Under the pieces are notes generated by a model, which searched no databases, was not told the origin of the DNA, and saw nothing but the letters and a program-made list of their open reading frames with translations. DNA of 64,000 bases from Nocardioides humi (GTDB lineage Bacteria; Actinomycetota; Actinomycetes; Propionibacteriales; Nocardioidaceae), in NCBI RefSeq assembly GCF_006494775.1, contig NZ_CP041146.1, positions 248,001 through 312,000 of the forward strand. Direction: 5' to 3'. Below are positions 55,512 to 63,505 of this stretch, piece after piece; within the stretch, counting starts at the first letter, position 1; each line of letters starts with the position of its first letter. The position numbers and the translations under genes were made by a program.

Positions 55512-56164
55512 TCACTCCTCGTCGTCGTCCAGGCCCTGCTCGATGACGTAGCGGGTCAGCTCGACCCGGTTGTGCATCTGCAGCTTGCGCAGGGTGTTCT
55601 GCACGTGGTTCTGCACGGTGCGGTGCGAGAGCACCAGCCGCTCGGCGATCTGCTTGTACGACAGTCCCTTGGCGACCATCTTGAGGATCTCGGTCTCGCG
55701 GTCGGTGAGCCGCTCGCCGGGCGGCATGGCCGGCTCGTTCATCCGCCGGAACTCGCCGAGCACCAGGGCCGCGAGGCCGGGCGTGAAGACGCTGTCCCCC
55801 GCTGCCACCCGGCGTACGGCGGCCAGCAGCTCCTCGCGCGAGGCGGACTTGACCAGGTAGCCGGTCGCCCCGGCCTTGACCGCCGCCAGCACGTCGTCCT
55901 GCTCCCCCGACGCCGACAGGATCAGCACCCGCGAGGACGGCTCGCTGGCCAGGACCTGCGCGGTCACCTCGACCCCGCTCGGCTCGGGGATCTGCAGGTC
56001 GAGGACGACCACCTGGGGCGGGTCGCGGTGAACCGGGCGATCGCCTCGGCGCCCGTGGCGGCCACGGCGACCACGTCGAAGCCCGCGGCCTGCAGGTCGC
56101 GCTCGACGGCGTCGCGCCACATGGGGTGGTCGTCGACGACCATCACCCGGATCCGGTCCGTCAT
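55512..56164 (-). CDS. MacR-type LuxR-family response regulator (apparent frameshift)
   Basis: A receiver domain (RIRVMVVDDHPMWRDAVERD, phosphoacceptor Asp in VVLDLQIPEPSG, Lys in GYLVKSASREE) and a C-terminal LuxR-type HTH (LTDRETEILKMVAKGLSYKQ). The first 50 residues are in a different frame from the remainder. The switch is at a four-G run at 56015-56018; one extra base restores ATRPQVVVLD and about 217 residues. It resembles Streptomyces MacR and works with the MacS-like kinase upstream. Confidence 0.9.
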
Positions 56165-56241
56165 GGGAGGGACCCTAGGCCATGGCCGCCGACGACCGGG
56201 GCAGGCCGGGTCGGGGCCGGGGCAGGCCGGGCGGGAAGCGG

Positions 56242-56358
56242 TCAGCCGGCCGGCACGTGCTCCTGCAGCCACGTGGCGAGGTAGCTGAGCACGGCGGGGT
56301 CGATGGTCGTGGTGATCTGGGCGTACTCGTCCGGCGTGCCGGACCGCGCGGGCTGCAT
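56242..56358 (-). CDS. Small ORF coupled to the flavin reductase gene
   Basis: A 38-residue ORF (MQPARSGTPDEYAQITTTID, then PAVLSYLATWLQEHVPAG) whose ATG shares one base with the flavin reductase stop (TGATG). The composition fits coding sequence, with an amphipathic helix near residues 20-33. It precedes macR by 77 bases. It is a candidate real peptide, with no known family. Confidence 0.45.
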   Translation of the reverse strand: MQPARSGTPDEYAQITTTIDPAVLSYLATWLQEHVPAG

Positions 56359-56867
56359 CAGGCCCGGGAGCGCTGGAAGCGGCCGCGGCGATGGAGCAGC
56401 GGGTCGTCGTCCTCGCCGACCTCGACCTGCTCGAGGACCGCGGTGACCTCCACCGACCAGCCGGCCTCGCGCTCGGCGGCGAGCCGGACGCCGGCCCAGG
56501 TCGTGGCCGTCGCCAGGCGCGGGCCGTGCCGGCTCGCCACGAAGGCGGCCTGCCGGAACGGGCCGCCGGGGGCGGGCGCCGTGCCGGCGAAGGCCTCGGC
56601 GAGCTGGCGGTCGGCCCAGGACAGCAGCTGGACGACCCCGCGGCCGGAGTCGCGGAGCACCTCGAGCAGGTCGGAGTCCGGGTCGAGCAGCGCCAGCACG
56701 GCCGGCTCCGGGCCGAGGGCGACCATCAGCGAGGTCACGGTGAGGCCGGCGCGCTCCTGCTCGTCGCCCGCGGTCCACAGCGTGACGGCGCCGCCGATCC
56801 GGCCGCGGAACCGCCGCGCCGGGTCGGGGTCGGCGTCGGCGAACGGGTGCGTGCTGTGGATGGTCAT
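56358..56867 (-). CDS. Flavin reductase domain protein
   Basis: A 169-residue split-barrel FMN-binding domain of the flavin reductase type (RRFRGRIGGAVTLWTAG, GLTVTSLMVALGPEPAVLAL, HGPRLATATTWAGVRLAAER and the terminal DPLLHRRGRF). It would use NAD(P)H to reduce FMN or act as a small oxidoreductase. It is translationally coupled to macS (ATGA) and lies between the kinase and its response regulator, an arrangement that suggests redox input or output (inferred). Confidence 0.85.
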   Translation of the reverse strand: MTIHSTHPFADADPDPARRFRGRIGGAVTLWTAGDEQERAGLTVTSLMVALGPEPAVLALLDPDSDLLEVLRDSGRGVVQLLSWADRQLAEAFAGTAPAPGGPFRQAAFVASRHGPRLATATTWAGVRLAAEREAGWSVEVTAVLEQVEVGEDDDPLLHRRGRFQRSRA

Positions 56868-57946
56868 CGGGCCCCGTCCGGCGGACGCGGTACGACGAGC
56901 GTCCACTCGGTGCCGTACGCGCCGGTGTCGAGCGCAGCGGTCCCGCCGAGGTCGCGGATCCGGCCCCGGATCGACTCGACGACGCCGAGCCGGCCCTCCT
57001 GCTCGGCGGCGGCCAGCCGGCCGTCGGCGATCCCCGGTCCCTCGTCGCGGACGGTCACCTCGACCCGGTCGCCGAGGTCCTCGACCAGCACCCAGGCCGC
57101 CGCATCCGCCCCGACGTGGACGTCGACATTGTCGAGGCAGGCGCGCACGACCGCGGCCAGCTCGGTGACGACGTGGGCCGACAGCGCCACCGGGCCGGCC
57201 GGCAGCGCGACCTCGGTGTGCGGCCGAGAGCCCAGCGCGCCCAGCGCCGCGGCGAGGTCGGCGCGGCCGGCGGCGGCGTCGGGCGAGGTCGCGGTGACGG
57301 CGTCCTGGGAGCGGATCAGCGTGCGCAGGGCCTGCTCCTGGGCTCCGGCGGCCCGGCCGAGCTCGCCGCCCTGGCGCTGCACGAGGGCCAGCACCTGCAG
57401 GACGCCGTCGTGGACCGCGCGGGCCAGCCGGGCCCGCTCCGCCGCGGCGGCGGCCTCGCGCTGGGCCTGGTCGCGCTCGGCGGCCATCGCCTTCAGCGAC
57501 TCGCAGACGAAGCCCACCATCGAGCCGCCGAGCAGGATCAGGAACACATTGCCCCAGTCCTTCTGGGCGACCTCGGCGCGGCTGAGCAGGTCGACCGCCC
57601 CGAGCAGCACGCCCGCGACCGTGCCGCCCCGCCAGCCGTAGCGGATCCCCCACGCCAGCAGGGCGCCCACGATCCAGTAGCCGGGAATGGTCGCCCGGAA
57701 CCACTCGCCCTTGACCAGCGGCGTGGCCAGCAGCAGCGCCACCGCGAGCGCCAGGTCGGCCAGCAGCACCGCCGGGACCCGCCGCTCCGGGGCGGCGTAG
57801 ACCACGCCGAACGCCGCGGTCGCCACCACCATCACGCCGACACAGGTCCAGCCGGCGACCGGGTGGTCGAAGTTGTTGCGGTAGGCGTTGAGCACCACCG
57901 CGTAGCCGAGGACCACGACCCGCAGCACCGCGAGGGCGCGGAACAT
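56864..57946 (-). CDS. MacS-type sensor histidine kinase
   Basis: A polytopic sensor kinase. About five or six helices in the N-terminal 150 residues are followed by an HisKA_3-type dimerisation segment (ARLARAVHDGVLQVLALVQR, phospho-His near residue 203). A degenerate HATPase domain ends the protein (VRDEGPGIADGRLAAAEQEG). The ATG at 57946 is the first canonical start and gives 360 residues. A CTG at 57997, overlapping the acyltransferase stop as CTGA, would add 17 residues that match the family. It pairs with macR. Confidence 0.9.
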   Translation of the reverse strand: MFRALAVLRVVVLGYAVVLNAYRNNFDHPVAGWTCVGVMVVATAAFGVVYAAPERRVPAVLLADLALAVALLLATPLVKGEWFRATIPGYWIVGALLAWGIRYGWRGGTVAGVLLGAVDLLSRAEVAQKDWGNVFLILLGGSMVGFVCESLKAMAAERDQAQREAAAAAERARLARAVHDGVLQVLALVQRQGGELGRAAGAQEQALRTLIRSQDAVTATSPDAAAGRADLAAALGALGSRPHTEVALPAGPVALSAHVVTELAAVVRACLDNVDVHVGADAAAWVLVEDLGDRVEVTVRDEGPGIADGRLAAAEQEGRLGVVESIRGRIRDLGGTAALDTGAYGTEWTLVVPRPPDGAR

Positions 57947-57993
57947 CCGGTCCTCGACGGCGAGCGCCGCCCGCGTGGTGGTCGCCGGATCGC

Positions 57994-58716
57994 TCAGGAC
58001 GCCAGCTTCCCCTGCTCGCCGCGGTCGGACCGGTCGGCCTTCTTCGACTCGGCCTTGGCGCGGGTGGCGTACATGTCGACGTACTCCTGCTGGGAGAGCC
58101 GCATGATCTCGTACATGATCTCGTCGGTGATCGAGCGCAGGATGAAGCGGTCGTTCTCCATGCCGGCGTAGCGGGAGAAGTCGAGCGGCTTGCCGAAGCG
58201 CACCGTCGGGCGGGTGATCCGGCCGAACTTCTTGCCCGGGGGCGCCACGACGTCGGTGCCGACGACGGCGACCGGGATCACCGGGACACCGGTCTCCAGG
58301 GTGAGCCGGGCGATGCCCGTCTTGCCGCGGTAGAGGCGGCCGTCGTGGGAGCGGGTGCCCTCGGGGTAGATGCCGAACAGCTCGCCCTCGGCCAGGACGC
58401 GCTTGGCCGACACCAGCGCACCCGACGCCGCGTCGCCGCTGGCGCGGTCGATCGGGATGTTGCCGGTGCCGCTGAAGAAGTTCTTCTGCAGCCAGCCCTT
58501 GATGCCGGGTGAGGTGAAGTACTCGGCCTTCGCGACGAAGCGCACCATCCGCGGGATCACGAGCGGCATGAAGAGCCAGTCGGCGTACGAGAGGTGGTTG
58601 CTGGCGAGGATGGCCGGCCCGGTCGAGGGGACGTTCTCGACGCCCTCGGCACGGGGCCGGAAGACGACCTTGAGCAGCGGCCCGAGGGCGATGAACTTCA
58701 GGAACCAGTAGAACAA
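57994..58716 (-). CDS. 1-acyl-sn-glycerol-3-phosphate acyltransferase family protein
   Basis: A 240-residue PlsC-type acyltransferase for phospholipid synthesis. The catalytic NHLSYAD (HX4D) is near residue 41, FSGTGNIPIDR is the second motif and YPEGTRSHDG is the third. The start is TTG at 58716. It heads the kinase-regulator unit with a short overlap. Its C-terminus is Lys/Asp-rich. Confidence 0.92.
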   Translation of the reverse strand: MFYWFLKFIALGPLLKVVFRPRAEGVENVPSTGPAILASNHLSYADWLFMPLVIPRMVRFVAKAEYFTSPGIKGWLQKNFFSGTGNIPIDRASGDAASGALVSAKRVLAEGELFGIYPEGTRSHDGRLYRGKTGIARLTLETGVPVIPVAVVGTDVVAPPGKKFGRITRPTVRFGKPLDFSRYAGMENDRFILRSITDEIMYEIMRLSQQEYVDMYATRAKAESKKADRSDRGEQGKLAS

Positions 58717-58803
58717 CCGATCGGACCTTTCCCCAGACTCCGGCGTCCGCCCGGACGGACGCCACTGGGACGGATCCTAGTGGCAGTGCGGCACAATCTC
58801 GCC

Positions 58804-59616
58804 ATGCCGCCGAGCACCGACGAGAGCGCCAGCGAGAGCACCAGCGAGAGCACCGACGACCCGACCGCGCCGCTGGCGATCGCGGCCCGTCCCGAGCTGA
58901 CCGGCGGGCGCCGGGTCGGCGTCCTGCTCAGCCACGGGTTCACCGGCTCGCCGGCCTCGATCCGGCCGTGGGGCGAGCACCTCGGCGCGCTCGGGTACGG
59001 CGTCGCCGTACCCCTGCTGCCCGGGCACGCCACCACCTGGCAGGACCTCAACACCCGGCGCTGGGCGGACTGGTACGCCGCGCTCGCCCGCGCCTTCGAC
59101 GCGCTGCGGGCCGAGCACGACGCCGTCGTCGTGGGCGGGCTCTCGATGGGCGGCGCGCTGGCGCTGCGCCTGGCCGCCGACCGGCCCGACGAGGTCGCCG
59201 GCGTGATGGTGGTCAACCCGGCGGTCGCCAGCCGGCGGCTGGACATCAAGCTGCTGCCCGTGCTCAAGCACCTGGTGCCGTCGTTCCCCGCGATCGCCAA
59301 CGACATCAAGAGGCCCGGCGTCGACGAGCTCGGCTACAGCCGCACCCCGCTCAAGGCCATCCACTCCCTCATCCGGGCGTGGCCGGCGCTGCGGGCCGAC
59401 CTGCCCCGGATCACGGCTCCGCTGGTCTACTTCCGCTCCGCCGTCGACCACGTGGTCGACGACGCGTCGGAGCCGATCGTCCTCGACGGCATCTCCTCGA
59501 CCGACGTCACCCGGGTCGCGCTGCCCGCGAGCTACCACGTGGCGACCCTCGACAACGACGCCCCGCTCGTCTTCGAGGAGTCGGCGGCGTTCGTCGCCCG
59601 GGTGACCGGGGCGTAG
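58804..59616 (+). CDS. Alpha/beta hydrolase, carboxylesterase type
   Basis: A 270-residue alpha/beta hydrolase. The nucleophile elbow is GLSMGG (Ser near residue 118) and the oxyanion region is LSHGFTGSPASIRPW. The acidic residue lies in FRSAVDHVVDD and the His in SYHVATLDND, like Est30-type carboxylesterases and monoacylglycerol lipases. An N-terminal Ser/Glu/Asp-rich extension of about 25 residues precedes the domain. It is divergent from the acyltransferase gene. Confidence 0.9.
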   Translation: MPPSTDESASESTSESTDDPTAPLAIAARPELTGGRRVGVLLSHGFTGSPASIRPWGEHLGALGYGVAVPLLPGHATTWQDLNTRRWADWYAALARAFDALRAEHDAVVVGGLSMGGALALRLAADRPDEVAGVMVVNPAVASRRLDIKLLPVLKHLVPSFPAIANDIKRPGVDELGYSRTPLKAIHSLIRAWPALRADLPRITAPLVYFRSAVDHVVDDASEPIVLDGISSTDVTRVALPASYHVATLDNDAPLVFEESAAFVARVTGA

Positions 59617-59626
59617 CCTGAGGGAC

Positions 59627-60055
59627 GTGCAGCGGGAGGACCCGGACCACCAGGACGACGCCGCCTGGCAGGCGATCGTCGACAACTACGGCGACCGCGT
59701 CGAGCTCGACGCGGCCGAGGACGACCCCGGCCCCGCCGACGATGACGACCGGTACGACGACTCCTACGACGACGACACGTACGACGACTCCTACGACGAC
59801 CTGGACCAGGCCGACGACCGCTTCGTCCCCGGCCAGCCGCCGCCGGTCCCGCTGCCGCCGCCGGACCGACTGCTCGCCTGGCTCGGCGTGTTCGGCTCGC
59901 CGACGGTGCTGCTGGTGTTCGTCGTGCTCGGGATCGGGATGCCGACGTGGCTGGGCTGGCTCCTCGTCGGCGGGTTCGTGATCGGCTTCTGCTATCTCGT
60001 CATCAGGATGCCGGGCTCGCCACGCGACCCCTGGGACGACGGGGCACGCGTCTGA
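59627..60055 (+). CDS. Acidic tail-anchored membrane protein of unknown function
   Basis: A 142-residue protein with a highly acidic Asp/Tyr-rich N-terminal half (DDDDRYDDSYDDDTYDDSYD) and a Pro-rich linker. Two hydrophobic helices follow (about residues 83-103 and 105-125). The GTG start lies 10 bases after the hydrolase stop. The 3' end overlaps the opposing glycosyltransferase gene by 53 bases. Similar proteins with an acidic head and two C-terminal helices occur in related actinobacteria, without a known function. Confidence 0.7.
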   Translation: MQREDPDHQDDAAWQAIVDNYGDRVELDAAEDDPGPADDDDRYDDSYDDDTYDDSYDDLDQADDRFVPGQPPPVPLPPPDRLLAWLGVFGSPTVLLVFVVLGIGMPTWLGWLLVGGFVIGFCYLVIRMPGSPRDPWDDGARV

Positions 60056-61301
60056 CCGCCTGCAGGGCGGCGACCAGGGCCCAGGCGCAGAGGCCGACGA
60101 GCAGCACGTTGCGCACCGCCAGCACGGCCACGACCACGATGCTCCAGCCGGAGTGGTCGAGCAGCTCGAGGTACCCGTGCGGGAAGACCACGTGCGTCAG
60201 CGCGGTCGCCACGAGCAGGACCGTGCTCCAGCGCAGCAGCCGCTGCCGGTCGCGTCCCTCGAGGAGGGCGAGGCCGGCACAGGCGGCGGGCAGCAGCCAC
60301 AGCAGGTACTGGGGGCTGAGGACCTTGCCGCTGACGACGAACGCCGCGATCGCGCCGAGGGTCAGCCAGACGACGGCCGGCAGCCCGGTGCGCGGGTCGG
60401 GCAGCCGCAGCCAGGCGAGCAGCCACAGCCCGCCGAGCACCACGACGAGGAGGACGGTGACGACCGTCGAGACGACGATCAGGGCGTCGGTCCCGGGTCC
60501 GTCGACCTCCCAGGCGAGGGAGGGGGCGAAGAAGACCCGGTGGCCGTCCGGGGCGAGCGCCCAGCGCACCATCGCCGGCGTCGCGGCCACGGACTCGACC
60601 TGCAGGCCGCGGTCGCCCTGGTAGGACAGCGGCGAGACGATCCGGTCCCACCCGCCGACCGCGATGCTCACCGCCACCAGCCCGATCCCCGCCACCGCGC
60701 CGCCGACGACGACCCGGAGCCGGGTCGCGGCGGGCGCGGCGAGCGCCGGCAGCATCAGGGCGGGGCTGTACTTCAACCCGGTCGCGAGCACCGCCAGCAC
60801 GGCCGCGCGCCGCGGCGCGTCGACCAGCCGGAGCAGGGCGAGCCCCACCAGGACGCCGGGCAGCAGGTCGAACCGGGCATAGGTGACCGCGCCGAGCGCC
60901 GGCGCCGCCGCCACCCACATCCAGGCGGCCGGCACGCTGCCGCGACGCAGCAGGGCCCGGTGGAAGGCCGCGTCGAGGAGCAGGAGCAGCACGATCAGCA
61001 GCAGGCGGTACTCGCCCGTCGCGCCGATGGCCGCCATCAGCGCGTACGGCGCCGCGAGCGCCAGGAACGCCGGCACGGGGTACTCCGCGAGGGTGCCGCC
61101 CACGCCCTCGGCGCCGAGGTCGTCGAGGCTGGCCCGGTAGTAGTTGAGGTCGGTGATGGAGCCCGACTCCGCCGTCAGCAGCAGCACGACGAGCACCAGC
61201 CGGGTCAGTCCCCACCATGCCCACAGGCGGACCCGGTCGGGCACGGCGCCCGGCACGACCGGTCCGCTCTCGAACGGTCCGCTCACGAACGGTCCGCTCA
61301 C
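60003..61301 (-). CDS. GT87-like membrane glycosyltransferase
   Basis: A 432-residue polytopic protein with about eleven helices, resembling GT87 polyprenyl-phosphate mannosyltransferases (PimE-like). Recognisable parts are SITDLNYYRASLDDLG in the first loop with the catalytic-type Asp, YARFDLLPGVLVGLAL, and VSGKVLSPQYLLWLLP. The GTG at 61301 overlaps the ROK kinase stop as GTGA; the N-terminus carries three copies of an SGPF unit. Mannosylation of an envelope lipid is likely but not shown. Confidence 0.8.
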   Translation of the reverse strand: MSGPFVSGPFESGPVVPGAVPDRVRLWAWWGLTRLVLVVLLLTAESGSITDLNYYRASLDDLGAEGVGGTLAEYPVPAFLALAAPYALMAAIGATGEYRLLLIVLLLLLDAAFHRALLRRGSVPAAWMWVAAAPALGAVTYARFDLLPGVLVGLALLRLVDAPRRAAVLAVLATGLKYSPALMLPALAAPAATRLRVVVGGAVAGIGLVAVSIAVGGWDRIVSPLSYQGDRGLQVESVAATPAMVRWALAPDGHRVFFAPSLAWEVDGPGTDALIVVSTVVTVLLVVVLGGLWLLAWLRLPDPRTGLPAVVWLTLGAIAAFVVSGKVLSPQYLLWLLPAACAGLALLEGRDRQRLLRWSTVLLVATALTHVVFPHGYLELLDHSGWSIVVVAVLAVRNVLLVGLCAWALVAALQAVRRVPRRPRGRVASPAS

Positions 61302-62200
61302 GAACGCCCGTCCCGGGCGAGGAGGGCCGCGCCGATCGCACCGGCCTCCGGCCCGAGCAGCGCGGGCACGAGGTCGGGCACCGCCCGGTAGGCGGTGCCC
61401 TGCAGCGCCCCGGCCAGGGCGTGCCGGGCCGGCCCGAGCAGCAGGTCGCCCACGGCCGACACCCCGCCGCCGACGATCACCAGCTGCGGGTCGAAGGCGG
61501 AGACCAGGCCGGCGGCGCCGACCCCGAGCCAGGTGCCGACCGAGGCGAAGGAGTGCAGGGCGACCTCGTTGCCCGCGCGCGCGAGGGCGGTGACCTCCGG
61601 CCCGTCGAGGTGACGGCCGAGCGCGACCCGGGTGACCCGCTCGAGGGCGCGGCCACTGCAGTACTGCTCCCAGCAGCCCCGCAGCCCGCACTCGCAGGCC
61701 AGGCCGTTGGGCACGACCTGCATGTGGCCGAACTCCCCGGCCAGGCCGTGGGCGCCGCGGACGACGCGGCCGCCGAGGACCACCGCACCGCCGATGCCGG
61801 TGCCGATGGTGATGAGGAGGGCGGAGCCGACGCCGCGGGCGGCGCCGGAGACGAGCTCGGCGTGGGCCGCGCAGTTGGCGTCGTTGTCGAGGACGACGGG
61901 CAGGCCCGTGCGCTCGGCGAGGGTACGGCGCACCGGCGCGTCGCGCCACGGGAGGTGGGCGCCGAACAGGAAGCGCTCCCCCGCCCCGTCCACCAGCCCC
62001 GCGGCCGAGACGCCCAGCGCGCGCGGCTCGGTGTCGCCGTACACGTCCCGGGCGGCGAGGGCGACCGCCGCCTCCACCTCGTCGGGTCCGGCCGCCAGGC
62101 CCGGCATCGGCCGGGTGGCGGTGGCCTCGACCGCCCCGGCGGCGTCGATCCGGACCGCGAGCACCTTGGTGCCGCCGACGTCGACGCCGACATAGGTCAT
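61298..62200 (-). CDS. ROK family sugar kinase (second of two)
   Basis: A 300-residue ROK kinase. The phosphate loop is GVDVGGTKVLAVRID, the catalytic DxGxD-type segment is VVLDNDANCAAHAE, and the zinc motif is CECGLRGCWEQYCSG with the preceding His in EFGHMQV. The substrate is probably glucose or N-acetyl sugar. It begins 1 base after the other ROK gene's stop and is less similar to that gene than expected for a recent duplication. Confidence 0.9.
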   Translation of the reverse strand: MTYVGVDVGGTKVLAVRIDAAGAVEATATRPMPGLAAGPDEVEAAVALAARDVYGDTEPRALGVSAAGLVDGAGERFLFGAHLPWRDAPVRRTLAERTGLPVVLDNDANCAAHAELVSGAARGVGSALLITIGTGIGGAVVLGGRVVRGAHGLAGEFGHMQVVPNGLACECGLRGCWEQYCSGRALERVTRVALGRHLDGPEVTALARAGNEVALHSFASVGTWLGVGAAGLVSAFDPQLVIVGGGVSAVGDLLLGPARHALAGALQGTAYRAVPDLVPALLGPEAGAIGAALLARDGRS

Positions 62201-62201
62201 G

Positions 62202-63149
62202 TCAGCCGCGGGCCAGGTCCGCCGCACCGACGACGCCGGCGCGGTTGCCCATCGCCGCCAGCCGGATCTCCGGCTCGACCCGGTTGCCCCGGCCGATCAG
62301 CTCGCGCTCGAAGCCCGCGCGGATCGGGTCGAGCAGCAGGTCGTGGGCCTCGCTGACGCCGCCGCCGATCACCACGACCCCGGGGTCGAGCACGGCGGCC
62401 AGCGAGGCGATGCCCTGCCCGAGCGCGTCGCCGAGCCGGGCGAGCTGGGCGACCGCGAACGGGTCGCCGGCCTGGGCGGCGGTGGTGACGAGCGGGCCGT
62501 CGATCGCCTCGACGTCGCCGCCGGCGCGCTCGAGGAGGGCCCGGGCACCGGCCGGGTCGTCCAGCGCGGCCTCGCGGGCGTTGCGCACCAGCGCGGAGCC
62601 GCTGCCGTACTGCTCCAGGCAGCCCCGGTTGCCACAGCCGCAGAGGCGGCCGTCGGGCACCATCCGGAGGTGGCCGATCTCGCCCGCGACGCCGTGGGCG
62701 CCGCGCAGCAGCCGGCCGCCAGCGATCACGCCGCCGCCCACGCCGGTGCCGACGGTGACCATCAGCTGGTCGTCGTGGTCGCGCCCGGCGCCGTACCGGA
62801 ACTCGCCCCACGCCGCGACGTTGCCGTCGTTCTCGACCACCACCGGGAGCCCGATCAGGCGGCTGAGGTCGGCGCCCAGCGGCTCGTTGCGCCAGGCGAT
62901 GTTGGGCGCGAAGAGGACGGTGGACCGGTCGGAGGCGATATAGCCGGCGGCGCCCACGCCGACCGCGGTCACGGCGTGCTCCGCGACCAGCTCGGCGACC
63001 AGGCCGGCCACCGCCGCCTCGATCGCGGAGGGGTCCGTCGCCGGCGAGACCACGCGCGACTCGGCGAGGACGGTGCCGTCCTCGTCGACCACGGCGCCGG
63101 CGATCTTGGTGCCGCCGATGTCGATCCCGCAGGTCAGGGTGCCGGTCAC
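62202..63149 (-). CDS. ROK family glucokinase (first of two)
   Basis: A 315-residue ROK kinase with GIDIGGTKIAGAVVDEDG, VVVENDGNVAAWGE, GTGVGGGVIAGGRLLRGAHG and the zinc motif CGCGNRGCLEQYGSGS. It is close to actinobacterial ROK glucokinases of the PpgK/GlkA class, although ATP rather than polyphosphate use cannot be decided. The GTG at 63149 overlaps the DUF5304-like stop as GTGA. The order with the second ROK gene and the GT87-like gene suggests sugar activation for envelope glycan synthesis. Confidence 0.92.
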   Translation of the reverse strand: MTGTLTCGIDIGGTKIAGAVVDEDGTVLAESRVVSPATDPSAIEAAVAGLVAELVAEHAVTAVGVGAAGYIASDRSTVLFAPNIAWRNEPLGADLSRLIGLPVVVENDGNVAAWGEFRYGAGRDHDDQLMVTVGTGVGGGVIAGGRLLRGAHGVAGEIGHLRMVPDGRLCGCGNRGCLEQYGSGSALVRNAREAALDDPAGARALLERAGGDVEAIDGPLVTTAAQAGDPFAVAQLARLGDALGQGIASLAAVLDPGVVVIGGGVSEAHDLLLDPIRAGFERELIGRGNRVEPEIRLAAMGNRAGVVGAADLARG

Positions 63150-63505
63150 GGCGCCGGCTCCTCGGGGTCGTCGAGGTCGATCCGCTGCACCTCGGACGCC
63201 CGGGTCGTGCCCTCCTGCGGCGTCTCCATCAGGCTCGCCGCGGCCTGCAGCAGGGAGGACGCCGCCACCATCAGGTGCGCCTTGACCTCGGGCGAGGTCT
63301 GCCGGACGGCGTGCACGACCCGGCAGACCGGGCAGTACTTGCACTCGACCGCGTCGGTCGCGAGGTGCTCGCCGACCTCGTGGGCGGCGTCGCCGGTGTG
63401 CTGGCGGGCCAGGTCGGCGAAGGCGCCGAGGAGCCGCATCGCCTCCTCGCCGACGCTGCCGACGTCGTCGGGCCTCGGGTCGTCGGGCCTCTGGTCGTCC
63501 GTCAT
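63146..63505 (-). CDS. DUF5304-like small protein
   Basis: A 119-residue protein. The centre has CKYCPVCRVVHAVRQTSPEV, a potential metal-binding CxxC-type cluster followed by helices, and the C-terminus is acidic. It fits the actinobacterial DUF5304 family commonly found next to ArsA-like ATPase genes. The start overlaps the ATPase stop as ATGA. Function unknown. Confidence 0.78.
   Translation of the reverse strand: MTDDQRPDDPRPDDVGSVGEEAMRLLGAFADLARQHTGDAAHEVGEHLATDAVECKYCPVCRVVHAVRQTSPEVKAHLMVAASSLLQAAASLMETPQEGTTRASEVQRIDLDDPEEPAP

Noticed and set aside
56242..56778. C-terminal frameshift in the flavin reductase.
   Set aside because: The flavin reductase already ends with the family's usual DPLLHRRGRF segment, so the downstream frame is better read as a separate 38-residue ORF.
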